Source: an uncultured Rivibacter sp.
Lineage (GTDB): Bacteria > Pseudomonadota > Gammaproteobacteria > Burkholderiales > Burkholderiaceae
Assembly: GCA_946481025.1 (NCBI GenBank)
Contig: CAMLNA010000013.1
Coordinates: 1-57,119 of the forward strand
Direction: 5' to 3'
DNA: 57,119 nt
Shown: one piece after another, positions 1-8,467 of the stretch
Position numbering within the stretch: position 1 is the stretch's first letter
Layout: every line of letters starts with the position of its first letter
Notes under the pieces: model-generated
What the model was told of the DNA's origin: nothing
The model's database searches: none
Seen by the model: only the letters and a program-made list of their open reading frames with translations
Position numbers and translations under genes: made by a program

Positions 1-597
1 CCCGGCCCCAACGGCCCGTACTGGAAGCAGGGCATGCAGAACGGCTACCAGGACGTGGGTTCGTGGACCTTCTTCGCCAACCACGACGAGAACCGCACGG
101 CAGCCGCCTGGCTGTATGCGCAGTTCATCACCGCGAAGTCGACCTCGCTGAAGAAGACCATCGTCGGCCTGACGCCCATTCGCGAGAGCGACATCCAGAG
201 CAAGGCGATGACCGACATGGCGCCCAAGCTCGGCGGACTGGTGGAGTTCTATCGCAGCCCGGCACGCGTGGCCTGGTCGCCCACCGGCACCAACGTGCCC
301 GACTATCCGAAGCTGGCGCAGCTGTGGTGGAAGAACGTGGCGCAGGCCGTGACGGGTGAGAAGACCCCGCAGGGCGCGATGGACACCCTGGCCGACGAAA
401 TGGACCAGGTGCTGGCCCGCCTCGAGCGTGCCGGTATGGCCAAGTGCGCGCCCAAGCTCAACAAGAAGGAAGACGCGAAGAAGTGGCTGAGCGACAAGCA
501 GGCACCGTGGGCCAAGCTCGCCAACGAAAAGCCGAAGGGTGAAACCATCGACTACTCGCGCCTGCTGCAAGCCTGGAAGGAAGGCAAGGTGCGCTGA
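1..597 (+). CDS. ABC transporter solute-binding protein, C-terminal part (5' end outside window)
   Basis: The frame is open from base 1 and ends at the TGA at 595-597, giving the last 198 residues of a larger protein. The residues around NGYQDVGSW, the run of Trp/Tyr aromatic positions and the C-terminal YSRLLQAWKEGKVR match the large periplasmic binding proteins of CUT1-type carbohydrate/glycerol ABC importers of betaproteobacteria, which are about 570 residues long. Such proteins bind the substrate in the periplasm and deliver it to the membrane permeases, whose genes would lie upstream of the window. Glycerol is a plausible ligand, but this is inference; the ligand cannot be read from this fragment. 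A strong terminator follows, so this is the last gene of its operon. Confidence 0.8.
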   Translation, partial: PGPNGPYWKQGMQNGYQDVGSWTFFANHDENRTAAAWLYAQFITAKSTSLKKTIVGLTPIRESDIQSKAMTDMAPKLGGLVEFYRSPARVAWSPTGTNVPDYPKLAQLWWKNVAQAVTGEKTPQGAMDTLADEMDQVLARLERAGMAKCAPKLNKKEDAKKWLSDKQAPWAKLANEKPKGETIDYSRLLQAWKEGKVR

Positions 598-642
598 CCG
601 GTTGTCTCCTCTGATGCCGGCCTGACCGGCATCTCGCTGCAT

Positions 643-685
643 GCCGCTGCACGCGATAGTCGCGAGCAGCGGCTTTTTGTTTTTT
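643..685 (+). terminator. Rho-independent terminator after the ABC binding-protein gene
   Basis: An 8-bp stem GCCGCTGC/GCAGCGGC (643-650 with 666-673) is followed by TTTTTGTTTTTT. A second perfect hairpin, GATGCCGG-CCTGA-CCGGCATC at 613-633, lies just upstream without its own T-run. Together they end the operon entering from the left. Confidence 0.85.
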
Positions 686-842
686 CATTAAGGGCGTTTG
701 AAAGACCCTACGTGACGGCCATGTGTCGGCATTGTTCGCGTAGGTGAAATGCCCCATTGCTGTGCGCTGTGTTTATCGACTAGGGCAAGCTGCCTAGAGT
801 CGCGCCCATCGTCCATTCAGGACGCATTGACCTCCCACTCGA

Positions 843-1085
843 ATGATTCGTTTCGCCGCATCGCTGTCTGGCGGCCTGTTGTTGATGACGACGAGCCTCG
901 TGGCTCAGGCCGCCGCCACCGTGCGTGCCGAGGTCCACGCAGTCGTCTCGAAGGATGTAGTGCAAACCGCCGCTGCCACCGGCGAGCTGACCGGCCTGCT
1001 GAGCGGCGATTTCATCGCCCCGGCCGAGCGCGTGATGCTTGCTGCCGAGCCGGCCCAGAAGCAAACGTCGGGCAAGAAGTGCTGA
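843..1085 (+). CDS. small secreted protein of unknown function (80 aa)
   Basis: I do not recognise this family. The 80-residue product begins with a convincing Sec signal peptide (MIRF, then a hydrophobic stretch SGGLLLMTTSLV, and a likely AQA cleavage site near residue 24). The mature part of about 56 residues is Ala/Val/Glu-rich, contains TVRAEVHAVVSKDVV and ends in KKC. The pattern of AEV and AATGEL segments is loosely reminiscent of the small DUF4148-type exported proteins of Burkholderiales, but not enough to assign it. No clear Shine-Dalgarno sequence precedes the ATG. It lies 100 bp upstream of the porin start on the same strand and could share its transcript. An imperfect inverted repeat (CTAGG at 780-784, CCTAG at 793-797) lies about 50 bp upstream. 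Confidence 0.45.
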   Translation: MIRFAASLSGGLLLMTTSLVAQAAATVRAEVHAVVSKDVVQTAAATGELTGLLSGDFIAPAERVMLAAEPAQKQTSGKKC

Positions 1086-1186
1086 TGCACGACGTGCCAA
1101 CCGCGCTTTCACGGTTGTCCCACCCGGCACCGCATGGTGAGTCTCACCCCGCAGTGCTTTCCCCTCAGTTCGCAGGAATGATGAAG

Positions 1187-2134
1187 ATGAAAAAATCCCT
1201 GATCGCCCTCGCCGTGCTTGGTACTGCTGGTGCAGCTTCGGCACAGTCGTCCGTCACGGTGTACGGCCGCGTCGACCTCTCGCTGGCCCAGCAGGCCGAC
1301 GCGGTGAAGAACCGCGAAGTCCGCAACGGTTCGGGCAGCCGCCTGGGCTTCCGCGGCGTCGAAGACCTCGGCGGCGGCCTGAAGGCCGTGTTCCAGATCG
1401 AACACCGCTTCAATGCCGACACCGGCACGCAAAGCAATGCCGACCGCTATTGGGAAGGCAAGTCCATCGTCGGCCTCGAAGGCGGTTTCGGCCGCGTGTC
1501 GCTGGGTCGTGAAGAGAACCCGGCCTACACCTTCGGCCAGTCTCCGGCGGATCCGTTCGGCACCGACACCGTGGCCACCAACGGCTCCATCGTCAGCGGC
1601 CGCGTCGGCACCACGCGCTACAGCGACACCGTGAACTACCGCTACTCGATCGCTGGCTTCTCCTTCGGCGCGCAGGTCGCGGAAGCCTCCAGCAACGCCG
1701 TCGGCGACGCGCAGAAGCGTCCCTACAGCCTGGGTGGTTCGTATGTCGCCGGCCCGATCGTCGTGGGCGTGGGCTTCGAGAACCCCTCCGACACCGACGA
1801 CCGCTGGGCCACGATCAACGGCTCGTACAACCTCGGCTTCCTGAAGCTGGGCGCGTTCTACGGCTCGGGCAAGAACACCGCGGCGCAGAAGGTGCAGTCG
1901 TACCTCGTGTCTGCGGCTGCTCCGATCGGCGGCGGCGAGCTGCGCGCCAGCTACGGCGAGCTGAAGAACAAGGACACCAGCGTCAAGCTCGACAAGCAAG
2001 CCGGCATTGGCTACCACTATTTCCTCTCCAAGCGCACCACGGTCTATGCCGACCTGGTGAGCGAGCGCCGCGACAACATGGCGTCGAACCTGGAGAAAAA
2101 CGGTTTCGATCTCGGCATCAAGCACAACTTCTGA
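1187..2134 (+). CDS. general porin (Gram-negative trimeric porin family), 315 aa
   Basis: This is an outer-membrane diffusion pore of the betaproteobacterial porin family. It has a Sec signal peptide (MKKSLIALAVLGTAGAASA, cleavage before QSSVTVYGRVD), the first-strand signature SSVTVYGRVDLSL, the conserved SRLGFRGVEDLGGGLKAVFQ, a GLEGGFGRVSLGR segment and a C-terminal strand ending in HNF, the terminal aromatic residue needed by the BAM assembly machinery. The length of 315 residues is at the short end for the family. ATG codons occur at 1178, 1181 and 1187. I chose 1187 because AGGA at 1173-1176 is then correctly spaced and because the signal peptide begins MKKS. The frame stays open upstream to 749, but that part has no porin character. 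A UUCG-loop terminator follows. Confidence 0.93.
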   Translation: MKKSLIALAVLGTAGAASAQSSVTVYGRVDLSLAQQADAVKNREVRNGSGSRLGFRGVEDLGGGLKAVFQIEHRFNADTGTQSNADRYWEGKSIVGLEGGFGRVSLGREENPAYTFGQSPADPFGTDTVATNGSIVSGRVGTTRYSDTVNYRYSIAGFSFGAQVAEASSNAVGDAQKRPYSLGGSYVAGPIVVGVGFENPSDTDDRWATINGSYNLGFLKLGAFYGSGKNTAAQKVQSYLVSAAAPIGGGELRASYGELKNKDTSVKLDKQAGIGYHYFLSKRTTVYADLVSERRDNMASNLEKNGFDLGIKHNF

Positions 2135-2183
2135 TGAAGCCGGGCGCTGCAACTCGCCCGTCAGAAGTTTTCGAGAGCGTTCA

Positions 2184-2209
2184 GGCCACCCTTCGGGGTG
2201 GCCTTTTTT
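2184..2209 (+). terminator. Rho-independent terminator of the porin gene
   Basis: An 8-bp perfect stem GGCCACCC/GGGTGGCC closes a TTCG tetraloop (2192-2195) and is followed directly by six T residues (2204-2209). Confidence 0.93.
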
Positions 2210-2361
2210 CTTGGCGGGTGCGCAGAGGCTCAGCGGGGTCCTACACCGGCGTTGTCCACACGCTGACGGTGTCGCCGCAGGCGGTCAACGATATTGAAGG
2301 GGCAGGCCGTCACATGGCCCTTTTCGGCGCGCCCGGCGTACCCAAGTCCGGCGCGAGCGGT

Positions 2362-2601
2362 ATGCGAATGTCCAAGACCTTGAACCTGTTTTTTTCCCAG
2401 CGATCCTTCGGCGCCCACATTCCCACCCTGCTGAAACGCGTGCGACTGCATTCGCCTCGCGGCTTGCATTCACCCCCCGAAGACCCGCCGATCGAAGTGC
2501 CGACCCCGCCCCCGCCCGAGCCCGAGGTGCCCGACATCAAGGAGCCCGAGCCGACCATGCCGCCGGTGCGCGATCCGCCGGTGAATCCGCCGCGTGCCTG
2601 A
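2362..2601 (+). CDS. small proline-rich protein of unknown function (about 79 aa)
   Basis: The frame is open from 2134, but the first part runs through the porin terminator, so an internal start is likely: ATG at 2362 (MRMSKTLNLFF) or 2368 (MSKTLNLFF). The N-terminal half is basic and mildly hydrophobic. The C-terminal half is a Pro/Glu/Asp repeat, with segments such as EVPTPPPPEPEVPDIKEPE and PPVRDPPVNPP. Small proteins with this low-complexity tail occur widely in Burkholderiales genomes without known function. The gene converges with glcF. An inverted repeat (GCCTGA at its stop codon, TCAGGC near the glcF stop, with CCGG inside both arms, 2595-2631) may help end both transcripts, although it has no T-run. 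Confidence 0.5.
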   Translation: MRMSKTLNLFFSQRSFGAHIPTLLKRVRLHSPRGLHSPPEDPPIEVPTPPPPEPEVPDIKEPEPTMPPVRDPPVNPPRA

Positions 2602-2626
2602 ACCGGTGGATGGCCGCTGTCCGGCG

Positions 2627-3862
2627 TCAGGCCGGCAGCGCTTCGTCGAGAACCTCGACCCAGTGTTTCACCGGCGTGTCGGTGCCGCTTTGCAGGTGCT
2701 GGATGCAGCCGATGTTGGCCGACACGATGGCCTGCGGTGCCAGCGGCTGCAGCAACGCCAGCTTGCGGTCGCGCAGCTCGTAGGCAAGCTTCGGCTGCAA
2801 CACCGAATACGTGCCGGCAGAGCCGCAGCACAGATGGCTTTCGCCAGGCACGACGTTCACCTCGAAGCCCAGCTCGCGCAGCCCGGTCTCGACACCGCCG
2901 CGCAATTGCTGCCCATGCTGCAGCGTGCACGGCGGGTGGAAAGCCAGCTTCCTGTTGCGCAATGACCGCAGCTTGGGCTTGAGCTTGGGCACCAGTTCCG
3001 GCAGCAGCTCGCTGAGGTCCTTGGTGAGCGAGGCAATGCGCTCGGCTCGCCCGGCATACGCAAGGTCGTGAGCGAGATGGCGCCCGTACTCCCTGACCGT
3101 GACGCCGCAGCCGGACGCGTTCATCACGATCGCCTCGACCTCGCCGCGCTCGACCAGCGGCCACCAGGCCTCGATGTTGCGGCGCATGTCGGCCAGGGCG
3201 CCGCCGTGGTCGTTCAGATGGGCGCGGATGGCGCCGCAGCAGCCTGCCCCGTCGGCCACCACGGCCTGGATGCCGGCCGCGTCGAGCACCCGTGCCGTCG
3301 CGCTGTTGATGTTGGGCATCATGGCCGGCTGCACGCAGCCCGGCAGCAGCAGCACCTTGCGCGGGTGCTGGCGCGTGGGCCAGAAGTGAGCGCGTGTCGC
3401 CGGCTTGGGCGGCACCTTGTTCTTCAGCGTTGCCGGCAGCAGCGGTCGCACCGCCTGCCCCAGCTTCATGGCCGGCGCGAAGAGCGCGGAGGTCAGGCCC
3501 TCCTTCAGCAGCCAGCGCTTCACGCGTTCGCCCGCCGGGCGCTCCACCTTGGCTTCGACGATGTGGCGGCCGATGTCGACCAGGGCGCCGTACTGCACGC
3601 CGGACGGGCATGTGGACTCGCAGTTGCGACAGGTGAGGCAGCGGTCGAGGTGCAGCTGCGTGCTGCGCGTGGGCTGTTCGCCTTCGAGCACCTGCTTCAT
3701 CAGGTAGATGCGCCCGCGGGGGCCGTCGAGTTCGTCGCCCAGCAACTGGTAGGTGGGGCAGGTGGCCGTGCAGAAGCCGCAGTGCACGCACTTGCGCAGG
3801 ATGGCCTCGGCCTCCCGGCCTTCAGGGGTGTTCTGGAACTCGGGGGCGAGGTGCGTCTGCAT
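2627..3862 (-). CDS. glcF: glycolate oxidase iron-sulfur subunit GlcF, 411 aa
   Basis: GlcF is the iron-sulfur subunit of the membrane-associated GlcDEF complex, which oxidises glycolate to glyoxylate and passes electrons to the respiratory chain. Two 4Fe-4S ferredoxin motifs are complete: C25-x2-C28-x2-C31-x3-C35-P and C75-x2-C78-x2-C81-x3-C85-P. Two cysteine-rich CCG domains follow, with GAGCCGAIRAH near residue 205 and HLCCGSAGTYSV near residue 345, as in the GlpC/HdrB superfamily. The length fits E. coli GlcF (407). It is the third gene of a tight minus-strand operon, starting 10 bp after the glcE stop. Confidence 0.95.
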   Translation of the reverse strand: MQTHLAPEFQNTPEGREAEAILRKCVHCGFCTATCPTYQLLGDELDGPRGRIYLMKQVLEGEQPTRSTQLHLDRCLTCRNCESTCPSGVQYGALVDIGRHIVEAKVERPAGERVKRWLLKEGLTSALFAPAMKLGQAVRPLLPATLKNKVPPKPATRAHFWPTRQHPRKVLLLPGCVQPAMMPNINSATARVLDAAGIQAVVADGAGCCGAIRAHLNDHGGALADMRRNIEAWWPLVERGEVEAIVMNASGCGVTVREYGRHLAHDLAYAGRAERIASLTKDLSELLPELVPKLKPKLRSLRNRKLAFHPPCTLQHGQQLRGGVETGLRELGFEVNVVPGESHLCCGSAGTYSVLQPKLAYELRDRKLALLQPLAPQAIVSANIGCIQHLQSGTDTPVKHWVEVLDEALPA

Positions 3863-3872
3863 CGTCGTGGGG

Positions 3873-4958
3873 TCAGAGGTCCGGGTACAGGCGACCGCGG
3901 TTGAAGATGCCCGCCGGATCGAAAGCCTTCTTCAACTCGCGGTGGATGCGGTCCACCGGCGGCGCGAGCGGGGCGAATGCCCCGGCCGCCTTGTTGGCGG
4001 CATAGAACAGCGTCGCATGCCCGCCCAGCCTTGCGGCCGCCTCCCGCACGCCGGCGGCCGGCGCGGTGGTGCACAGCCAGCGCTGCGCGCCGCCCCATTC
4101 CACCAGCAGCTCGCCGGACACCGGCAGCGGCGGCGCCGTCTGCGGCAGCGACAGGCGCCATAGCGCGGCGCCGGCGTCGACAGCGCTGCGCGCCTTCTGG
4201 AAGAACTCGTCGCTGTGGTCGCGCAGGCCGCTCCAGAACTGGCTGGCGAACACCGGGTCGATCAGCTCGCCGCCGAGCTCGTGCATGGCCGACTGCACCG
4301 CGGCATGCGCGCCGCGCAGCCGCAGCACGAGCGTGCCGTCCCACCAGGCGCTGGCGTTGAGCGGCAGCGGCCGGCCGGCCAGCGTGTGCAGGTGCTGCAG
4401 CGCCTCGGCCTGCGGCAGCTCGAAACGCAGGGTGGCCGTGGCCGGGGCCATCGGCAGGACCTTCAGCGACACCTCGAGAACGACGCCCAGCGTGCCCATG
4501 GAGCCGGCCAGCAGGCGCGAGACGTCGTAGCCCGCGACGTTTTTCATCACCTGCCCGCCGAAGCTCAGCACCTCGGCGCGGCCGTTGAGCAGCGTGGCGC
4601 CGAGCAGGTAGTCGCGCACCGCGCCCACGCTGGCGCGTGGCGGGCCCGACAGCCCGGCGGCCACCATGCCGCCCACCGTGCCGCCGCCGCCGAACCGTGG
4701 CGGCTCGAAGGCGAGGCACTGGCCTCTTTCGGCCAGTGCCGCCTCGAGTTCGACCAGCGGCGTGCCGGCGCGGGCGGTGACGACCAGCTCGGTCGGTTCG
4801 TAGCTGCTGATGCCGGCCAGCGCAGCGACGTCGAGCACCTCGCCGCGCAGCGAGCCGCCGTAGAAGTCCTTGCTGCCGCTGCCGCGGATGCGCAGCGGCG
4901 TCTGGGTGGCGGCTGCGCCGCGCACGCGCTCGACCAGGTCCGTGAGGGCGAGATCCAT
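3873..4958 (-). CDS. glcE: glycolate oxidase FAD-binding subunit GlcE, 361 aa
   Basis: GlcE is the smaller flavin-binding subunit of glycolate oxidase, paralogous to GlcD. The N-terminal PCMH-type FAD domain shows TPLRIRGSGSKDF near residue 20, FGGGGTVGGMVAAGLSGPPR for the flavin pyrophosphate and GGQVMKNVAGYDVSRLL. The C-terminal part contains IHRELKKAFDPAGIFNRGR, the usual end of this oxidase family. Length matches E. coli GlcE (350). The gene starts 8 bp after the glcD stop, so translation is probably coupled. Confidence 0.94.
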   Translation of the reverse strand: MDLALTDLVERVRGAAATQTPLRIRGSGSKDFYGGSLRGEVLDVAALAGISSYEPTELVVTARAGTPLVELEAALAERGQCLAFEPPRFGGGGTVGGMVAAGLSGPPRASVGAVRDYLLGATLLNGRAEVLSFGGQVMKNVAGYDVSRLLAGSMGTLGVVLEVSLKVLPMAPATATLRFELPQAEALQHLHTLAGRPLPLNASAWWDGTLVLRLRGAHAAVQSAMHELGGELIDPVFASQFWSGLRDHSDEFFQKARSAVDAGAALWRLSLPQTAPPLPVSGELLVEWGGAQRWLCTTAPAAGVREAAARLGGHATLFYAANKAAGAFAPLAPPVDRIHRELKKAFDPAGIFNRGRLYPDL

Positions 4959-4966
4959 CGTCGTGT

Positions 4967-6472
4967 TCAGAACCTCGGCAGGTCGGGGAAGGGCAGCAGC
5001 CCGCGCTTCACGTGCATCTTTCCGTACTCGGCGCAGCGCGCCAGCGTGGGGATCACCTTGCCGGGGTTGAGCAGCCCGTCAGCGTCGAAGGCGCGCTTGA
5101 GCGCCAGCATCTGCTCGCGCTCCTCGGGGCTGAACTGCACGCACATCGAGCCCAGCTTCTCGACGCCCACGCCGTGCTCGCCGGTCACCGTGCCGCCCAG
5201 CGCCACGCTGGTTTCGAGGATGTCGGCGCCGAAGAGCTCGGCACGGTGCAGCTGGTCGGGGTCGTTGGCATCGAACAGGATCAGCGGGTGCAGGTTGCCG
5301 TCGCCCGCATGGAAGACGTTGGCGCAGCGCAACCCGTATTTCGTTTCCATCTGCGCGATGGCGATCAAGATGTCGGCCAGCTTCCTGCGCGGAATGGTGG
5401 AGTCCATGCACATGTAGTCGGGGCTGATGCGGCCCGAAGCCGGGAAGGCGTTCTTGCGGCCGCTCCAGAACTTCAGGCGCTGCGCTTCGTCCTTGCTCAC
5501 CTCGACGCGCGTGGCGCCGGAGCCGACCAGCACGTCCATCATGCGGCCGATCTCCTCGTTCACCTCTTCGCGTGTGCCATCGCTTTCGCACAGCAGGATT
5601 GCTTGCGCGTTGAGGTCGTAGCCGGCGTGCACGAAGTCCTCGACGGCCGCGGTCATCGGCTTGTCCATCATCTCGAGGCCGGCCGGGATGATGCCTTCGG
5701 CAATGATGTTGGCCACCGCGTCGCCGGCCTTGCGGATGTCGTCGAAGCTGGCCATGATGCAACGCGCAGTGGGCGGCCTGGGCAGGAGCTTCACCGTCAC
5801 CTCGGTCACCACGCCCAGCATGCCTTCGCTTCCGATGAAGACCGACAGCAGGTCCAGCCCTGCGGCATCGAGCGCGTCGCTGCCGAATTCGAAGGCATCT
5901 CCCTCGATCGTGAAGCCGCGCAGCTTCAGCACGTTGTGCACCGTGAGGCCGTACTTCAGGCAGTGCACGCCGCCCGAGTTCTCGGCCACGTTGCCGCCGA
6001 TGGTGCAGGCGATCTGGCTGCTCGGGTCGGGCGCGTAGTACAGGCCGAACGGCGCCGCCGCTTCGCTGATCGCGAGGTTGCGCACGCCGCACTGCACGAC
6101 CGCCACGCGCGCCAGCGGGTCCACCTTCCTGATGCGGTTGAACTTGGCAAGCGACAGCGTCACGCCCAGTGCATGCGGCAGCGCGCCGCCCGAAAGCCCG
6201 GTGCCGGCGCCGCGCGCGACCACCGGCACCTTGAGCCGATGGCAGGTGCGCAATGCCGCGGCCACCTGTTCGTCGCTTTCGGGCAAGGCCACGACCAGGG
6301 GCTGCTCGCGATAGGCCGTGAGCCCGTCGCATTCGTAGGGCACGGTGTCCTCCCGCCGCCACAGCAGTGCGTGGGCCGGCAGCACGGCCTTCAGGGCATT
6401 CACCACTTCGGCCTGGCGGGCGGCCCGATCGTTGGCGGTGGCGGGTGGGGCGAGTTCTGGCTGGGCGTTCAT
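4967..6472 (-). CDS. glcD: glycolate oxidase subunit GlcD (FAD-linked oxidase), 501 aa
   Basis: GlcD is the main catalytic flavoprotein of glycolate oxidase. The FAD-binding PCMH domain is clear, with VARGAGTGLSGGALP, the SQIACTIGGNVAENSGG loop and HCLKYGLTVHNVL. The C-terminal FAD-oxidase domain contains FHAGDGNLHPLILFD and GGTVTGEHGVGVEKL, which carry conserved histidines near the flavin. The frame continues upstream to 6973, but that part overlaps the DJ-1 gene. The start at 6472 (MNAQPELAPPA) gives 501 residues against 499 in E. coli. Order is glcD-glcE-glcF. No GlcC-type regulator, malate synthase or glycolate permease is adjacent. Confidence 0.95.
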   Translation of the reverse strand: MNAQPELAPPATANDRAARQAEVVNALKAVLPAHALLWRREDTVPYECDGLTAYREQPLVVALPESDEQVAAALRTCHRLKVPVVARGAGTGLSGGALPHALGVTLSLAKFNRIRKVDPLARVAVVQCGVRNLAISEAAAPFGLYYAPDPSSQIACTIGGNVAENSGGVHCLKYGLTVHNVLKLRGFTIEGDAFEFGSDALDAAGLDLLSVFIGSEGMLGVVTEVTVKLLPRPPTARCIMASFDDIRKAGDAVANIIAEGIIPAGLEMMDKPMTAAVEDFVHAGYDLNAQAILLCESDGTREEVNEEIGRMMDVLVGSGATRVEVSKDEAQRLKFWSGRKNAFPASGRISPDYMCMDSTIPRRKLADILIAIAQMETKYGLRCANVFHAGDGNLHPLILFDANDPDQLHRAELFGADILETSVALGGTVTGEHGVGVEKLGSMCVQFSPEEREQMLALKRAFDADGLLNPGKVIPTLARCAEYGKMHVKRGLLPFPDLPRF

Positions 6473-6591
6473 CGCGGGGGGCGGGCCTGGCTGCTTCTTG
6501 CAGGCTGCCCCGACTGTACTGCGCGCGTGCTGAGCGCCGCCTGAACGCACGCGGCCACGCCAGACGTGACCGCGCCGCACGGCAAGGACCG

Positions 6592-7308
6592 TCAGGCCGT
6601 GCGTGCGCCGCCCAAGCCCAGCGCACCGAGCAGCTCGGCCGCCACCACGGCCGACGACATCGGGTTCTGGCCGGTGATCAGCTGGCCGTCGCGCACCGCA
6701 TACGCGCTCCAGTTCGGGCCGCGCTCGAAACGCCCGCCCAGCTCGCGCATGCGCTGCTCCAGGTGGAAGGGCACGACGTCGGCCAGGCCGACCGCGATCT
6801 CTTCCTCGTCGGTGAAGCCGTTGACCCGCTTGCCGGCGAGGATGGACTGCCCGTCCGGTCGCTTCGCGCTCACCAGGCCGGCAGGGCCATGGCACACGGC
6901 CGCCACGAACCTGCCGGCCGCCCAGGCCGACTCGACTGCGCGCTGCACGCCGGCGTCGCCGGGCAGGTCCCACATCGTGCCGTGGCCGCCGGGGAAGAAC
7001 ACCGCGTCATAGGCCGATGCATCGACCGACCCCGCGACCGGCACCTGCGCAAGCCGGCGCTGCAGGGCCTCGTCTTTCACCAGCCGCTCGACGGCCGGCG
7101 ACTCGTTCTCGCCGGCAGGCTTGAGGCTTTGCGCATCGAAAGGCGCGGCACCCCCGCGCGGCGATGCGAAGTCCACCGCGGCGCCTGCGTCAGCCAGTGC
7201 GTAGTAGGGCACGGCCAGCTCCTCGGCCCAGATGCCGGTGGGTTTGCCGTGTTCGCCCATCACGTTGTTGGAGGTCAGGATCATCAGGACGCGGATCTGC
7301 TTGCTCAT
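6592..7308 (-). CDS. DJ-1/PfpI (Hsp31-type) glutamine amidotransferase-like protein, 238 aa
   Basis: This is a class I glutamine amidotransferase-like protein of the DJ-1/PfpI superfamily. The nucleophile elbow is AAVCHGPAGL with C139 and H140, and an acidic partner lies in GIWAEEL (E29/E30). The segment FFPGGHGTMWDLP is typical of the Hsp31/YraA-like branch, whose characterised members act as chaperones or as glyoxalase/deglycase enzymes against methylglyoxal damage. The length of 238 residues suits this branch. It is divergent from a LysR gene 107 bp away, which is the likely regulator. It ends 119 bp upstream of glcD on the same strand, so read-through into the glycolate operon is possible. 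Confidence 0.85.
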   Translation of the reverse strand: MSKQIRVLMILTSNNVMGEHGKPTGIWAEELAVPYYALADAGAAVDFASPRGGAAPFDAQSLKPAGENESPAVERLVKDEALQRRLAQVPVAGSVDASAYDAVFFPGGHGTMWDLPGDAGVQRAVESAWAAGRFVAAVCHGPAGLVSAKRPDGQSILAGKRVNGFTDEEEIAVGLADVVPFHLEQRMRELGGRFERGPNWSAYAVRDGQLITGQNPMSSAVVAAELLGALGLGGARTA

Positions 7309-7415
7309 GGGGTTTCCTGCGGGTTGTTTGAACGTGAGATCACTGTATTGGCGTCGTTGCCGTAAGAAAATGGCCGCAGCTTCAATTCATTGATTACGTT
7401 AAGGAACAAGCAGCG

Positions 7416-8396
7416 ATGAGCCGCCACTTCGAGCCGGTGCAGCTGGGCAGCATCGAACTGTTCTGCCGCGCTGCCGAGCTGGGCAGCTTCACCGCCGCGG
7501 CACAGGCGCTGGGCCTCACGCCGGCGGCGGTGAGCCGCTCGATCGCACGCCTGGAGGCGCGGCTGAAGGTCAAGCTCTTCGTGCGCACCACGCGGCAGGT
7601 GCGGCTCACCGACGATGGGCGCCTGTACTTCGAGCATTGCCGGCAAGCGCTGGGCCAGATCGAATCGGCGGAGCGCGCCATCACCGGCCGGCAGGGCCAG
7701 CCGGTGGGCACCCTGCGCATCAGCGTGCCGACCACCTATGCGCACCACCGCCTGCTGCCGCTGCTGCCCCGGCTGATGGACAGGCACCCGCAACTGGCGG
7801 TCGAACTCAACGTCTCCAACCGCAACATCGACTTCGTGGAAGAAGGCTACGACCTGGCGATCCGCGCCGGCACGCCGCCGGACAGCCGGCTGGTCGCGCG
7901 CATGCTCGAGGACGCGGCGCTGGGTGTGTATGCCTCGCCTGCGTACCTGCGCAAGCACGGCACTCCGCGTTCGCTTGAAGAGCTGCGGCATCACGCCTGC
8001 ATGCAGTTCGAGCTGCCGAGCACCGGCCGGCCCATGCCCTGGGTCTTTGTCGTGGACGGCCGCGAGGTCGACTTCACCGTCGACGGTCGCTGGCGCGTGA
8101 GCGACGACGTGCTCGGGTGCGTGAGCCTGGCGCGGTCCGGCGCGGGCCTGTGCCAGACCTTCGACTTCGTCGCGGCCGAGGCGGTGCAGCACGGCGAACT
8201 GGTCGAGGTGCTGCGGGACTTGCGCGGCCGCAGCCGGCCGTTTTCGGTGATGTATCCGCACAACCGGCATCTGTCGGCCGGCGTGAAGGCGTTCGTCGAC
8301 TTCCTGCTGAACGAGGTGCAGGGCGTCAGTCGTCGCCGAGGCAGGCCCGCACCGTCGCGCCAACGCACCGCACGAGCTCCGCGCACTTCTGGTTGA
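7416..8396 (+). CDS. LysR-family transcriptional regulator, 326 aa
   Basis: The N-terminal winged helix (residues 10-68) shows the LysR signature SFTAAAQALGLTPAAVSRSIARLE followed in the wing by FVRTTRQVRLTDDG, split here only for brevity. The C-terminal periplasmic-binding-protein-like effector domain (about 95-300) contains GTLRISVPTTYAHHRLLP and DLAIRAGTPPDSRLVAR, close to the CrgA/TsaR-like branch. The family core ends near VKAFVDFLLNEV. The last 25 residues (QGVSRRRGRPAPSRQ onward) are Arg/Pro/Ser-rich and overlap a minus-strand reading frame, so this tail may be a recent extension. It is divergent from the DJ-1 gene and probably controls it; the ligand is unknown. Confidence 0.92.
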   Translation: MSRHFEPVQLGSIELFCRAAELGSFTAAAQALGLTPAAVSRSIARLEARLKVKLFVRTTRQVRLTDDGRLYFEHCRQALGQIESAERAITGRQGQPVGTLRISVPTTYAHHRLLPLLPRLMDRHPQLAVELNVSNRNIDFVEEGYDLAIRAGTPPDSRLVARMLEDAALGVYASPAYLRKHGTPRSLEELRHHACMQFELPSTGRPMPWVFVVDGREVDFTVDGRWRVSDDVLGCVSLARSGAGLCQTFDFVAAEAVQHGELVEVLRDLRGRSRPFSVMYPHNRHLSAGVKAFVDFLLNEVQGVSRRRGRPAPSRQRTARAPRTSG

Positions 8397-8433
8397 CCAC
8401 CGGCGGCAGCTTGAACACCTCGCACGGATCGCC
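8326..8433 (-). other. possible gene remnant: cysteine-containing minus-strand reading frame without ATG
   Basis: Between the LysR and FIST genes the minus strand carries an open frame of 35 codons ending at the TGA at 8326-8328. It includes DPCEVFKLPPVVNQKCAELV and then RCVGATVRACLGDD, with four regularly spaced cysteines. It has no ATG; a GTG in the EVF codon region is the only start. It overlaps the last 24 codons of the LysR gene. The composition looks like real protein, so it may be the 3' end of a decayed small gene or a very short one. I cannot assign a function. Confidence 0.25.
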
Positions 8434-8467
8434 TCACCCCTGGGGTGTCCGGCTTTCCGCGGGTGGC

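Noticed and set aside
749..1186. N-terminal extension of the first porin (461-codon frame)
   Set aside because: It overlaps the small secreted protein in another frame and has no porin character; the signal peptide begins at 1187.
4967..6973. 668-codon version of GlcD
   Set aside because: The first 167 codons are antisense-like Arg/Gly-rich sequence overlapping the DJ-1 gene on the same strand. The start at 6472 gives the normal family length.
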